DNA of 64,000 nucleotides, taken from contig NZ_CP169244.1 of the NCBI RefSeq assembly GCF_041902385.1, positions 186,001 through 250,000 on the forward strand. Reading direction: 5' to 3'. Within the stretch, counting starts at the first letter, position 1. Each line of letters opens with the position of its first letter. Shown in pieces: positions 63,835 through 64,000 of this stretch. This DNA comes from Arcticibacter sp041902385 (GTDB lineage: Bacteria > Bacteroidota > Bacteroidia > Sphingobacteriales > Sphingobacteriaceae). Under the pieces are notes generated by a model. The model searched no databases. It was not told the DNA's origin and saw only the letters and a list, made by a program, of their open reading frames with translations. Made by a program: the position numbers and the translations under genes.

Positions 63835-64000
63835 TAAAAAATAGCGGTGCAGCAGATCAGGCGGAAAAAGAAAGCGCTTGCGCAGGGAAAGAGAAAAAGC
63901 AGCTGACTGCGTATCATACTGCACCGACATCGGCAGTATTCTCCGCTGTTCCTCATTCGTAACTGATTCGCTGCGGGTCAGCATTGACTCTCCCTTCCGT

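Noticed and set aside
63826..63984. 52-codon minus-strand frame at the right end
   Set aside because: Its end overlaps the promoter box of the DUF3820 gene and its sequence matches no family I know.

Overview
The window looks like chromosomal DNA of a Bacteroidota bacterium, most likely family Sphingobacteriaceae (Pedobacter / Mucilaginibacter / Arcticibacter relatives); G+C is roughly half by eye. The basis is gene content (GH127 enzyme, DUF4097 protein, NamZ/DUF1343, bleomycin-hydrolase-type C1 peptidase, tandem MacB-like permeases ending in NPVKSLRTE), promoter boxes of the Bacteroidota type TAnnTTTG close to several starts, and few Shine-Dalgarno sites. No rRNA, tRNA, IS element, prophage or CRISPR array was seen.

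Layout. 1-6.3 kb: the start of a sigma-54-type response regulator, a frameshifted GH127 glycosidase and a lipoprotein metzincin, all on the minus strand. 6.9-28.1 kb: an efflux-type ABC locus with a HlyD-like adaptor, one ATPase and five paralogous FtsX/MacB permeases, interrupted by a four-helix-bundle gene, a higBA toxin-antitoxin pair and an S9 peptidase. 28.7-36.1 kb: DUF4097 protein, LOG-family protein, a small membrane protein, Crp-type regulator, CPBP protease, recR and two overlapping SDR genes. 36.3-41.2 kb: a YitT-family gene, then trpDFBA. 41.5-49.9 kb: RecQ, a TolB-propeller/amidohydrolase fusion, C1 peptidase and MazG. 51-64 kb: ECF sigma factor with an overlapping membrane/beta-barrel protein, LolC/E-like permease, NamZ, fmt, a MutS-like membrane ATPase, MFS transporter, AI-2E transporter, FabH-like synthase and a DUF3820 protein.

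Most interesting signals. (1) trpDFBA is preceded by a complete-looking attenuator: a promoter, a 16-codon leader peptide with three consecutive Trp codons, a pause hairpin, an antiterminator pairing and an intrinsic terminator. (2) Many intergenic gaps are filled with arrays of strict 7-bp periodicity. These run up to, and sometimes into, the stop and start codons of neighbouring genes, are oriented with respect to transcription, and in two arrays carry a repeated hairpin that shifts the 7-bp register by exactly +2 each time. (3) At three loci the 3' end of a gene is reiterated in tandem just past its stop codon (four-helix-bundle gene, MutS-like gene, MFS gene), in states ranging from fresh to decayed. 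(4) A ~142-bp tandem repeat has dispersed relatives elsewhere in the window.

Caution about sequence quality. Five genes (GH127, YitT, C1 peptidase, MutS-like, MFS) are each restored to full length or to a canonical N-terminus by adding one base to a homopolymer. This points to systematic homopolymer under-calling rather than real gene decay, so frameshifted genes are annotated over their inferred full spans. All functional calls come from reading motifs by eye; no database search was run.
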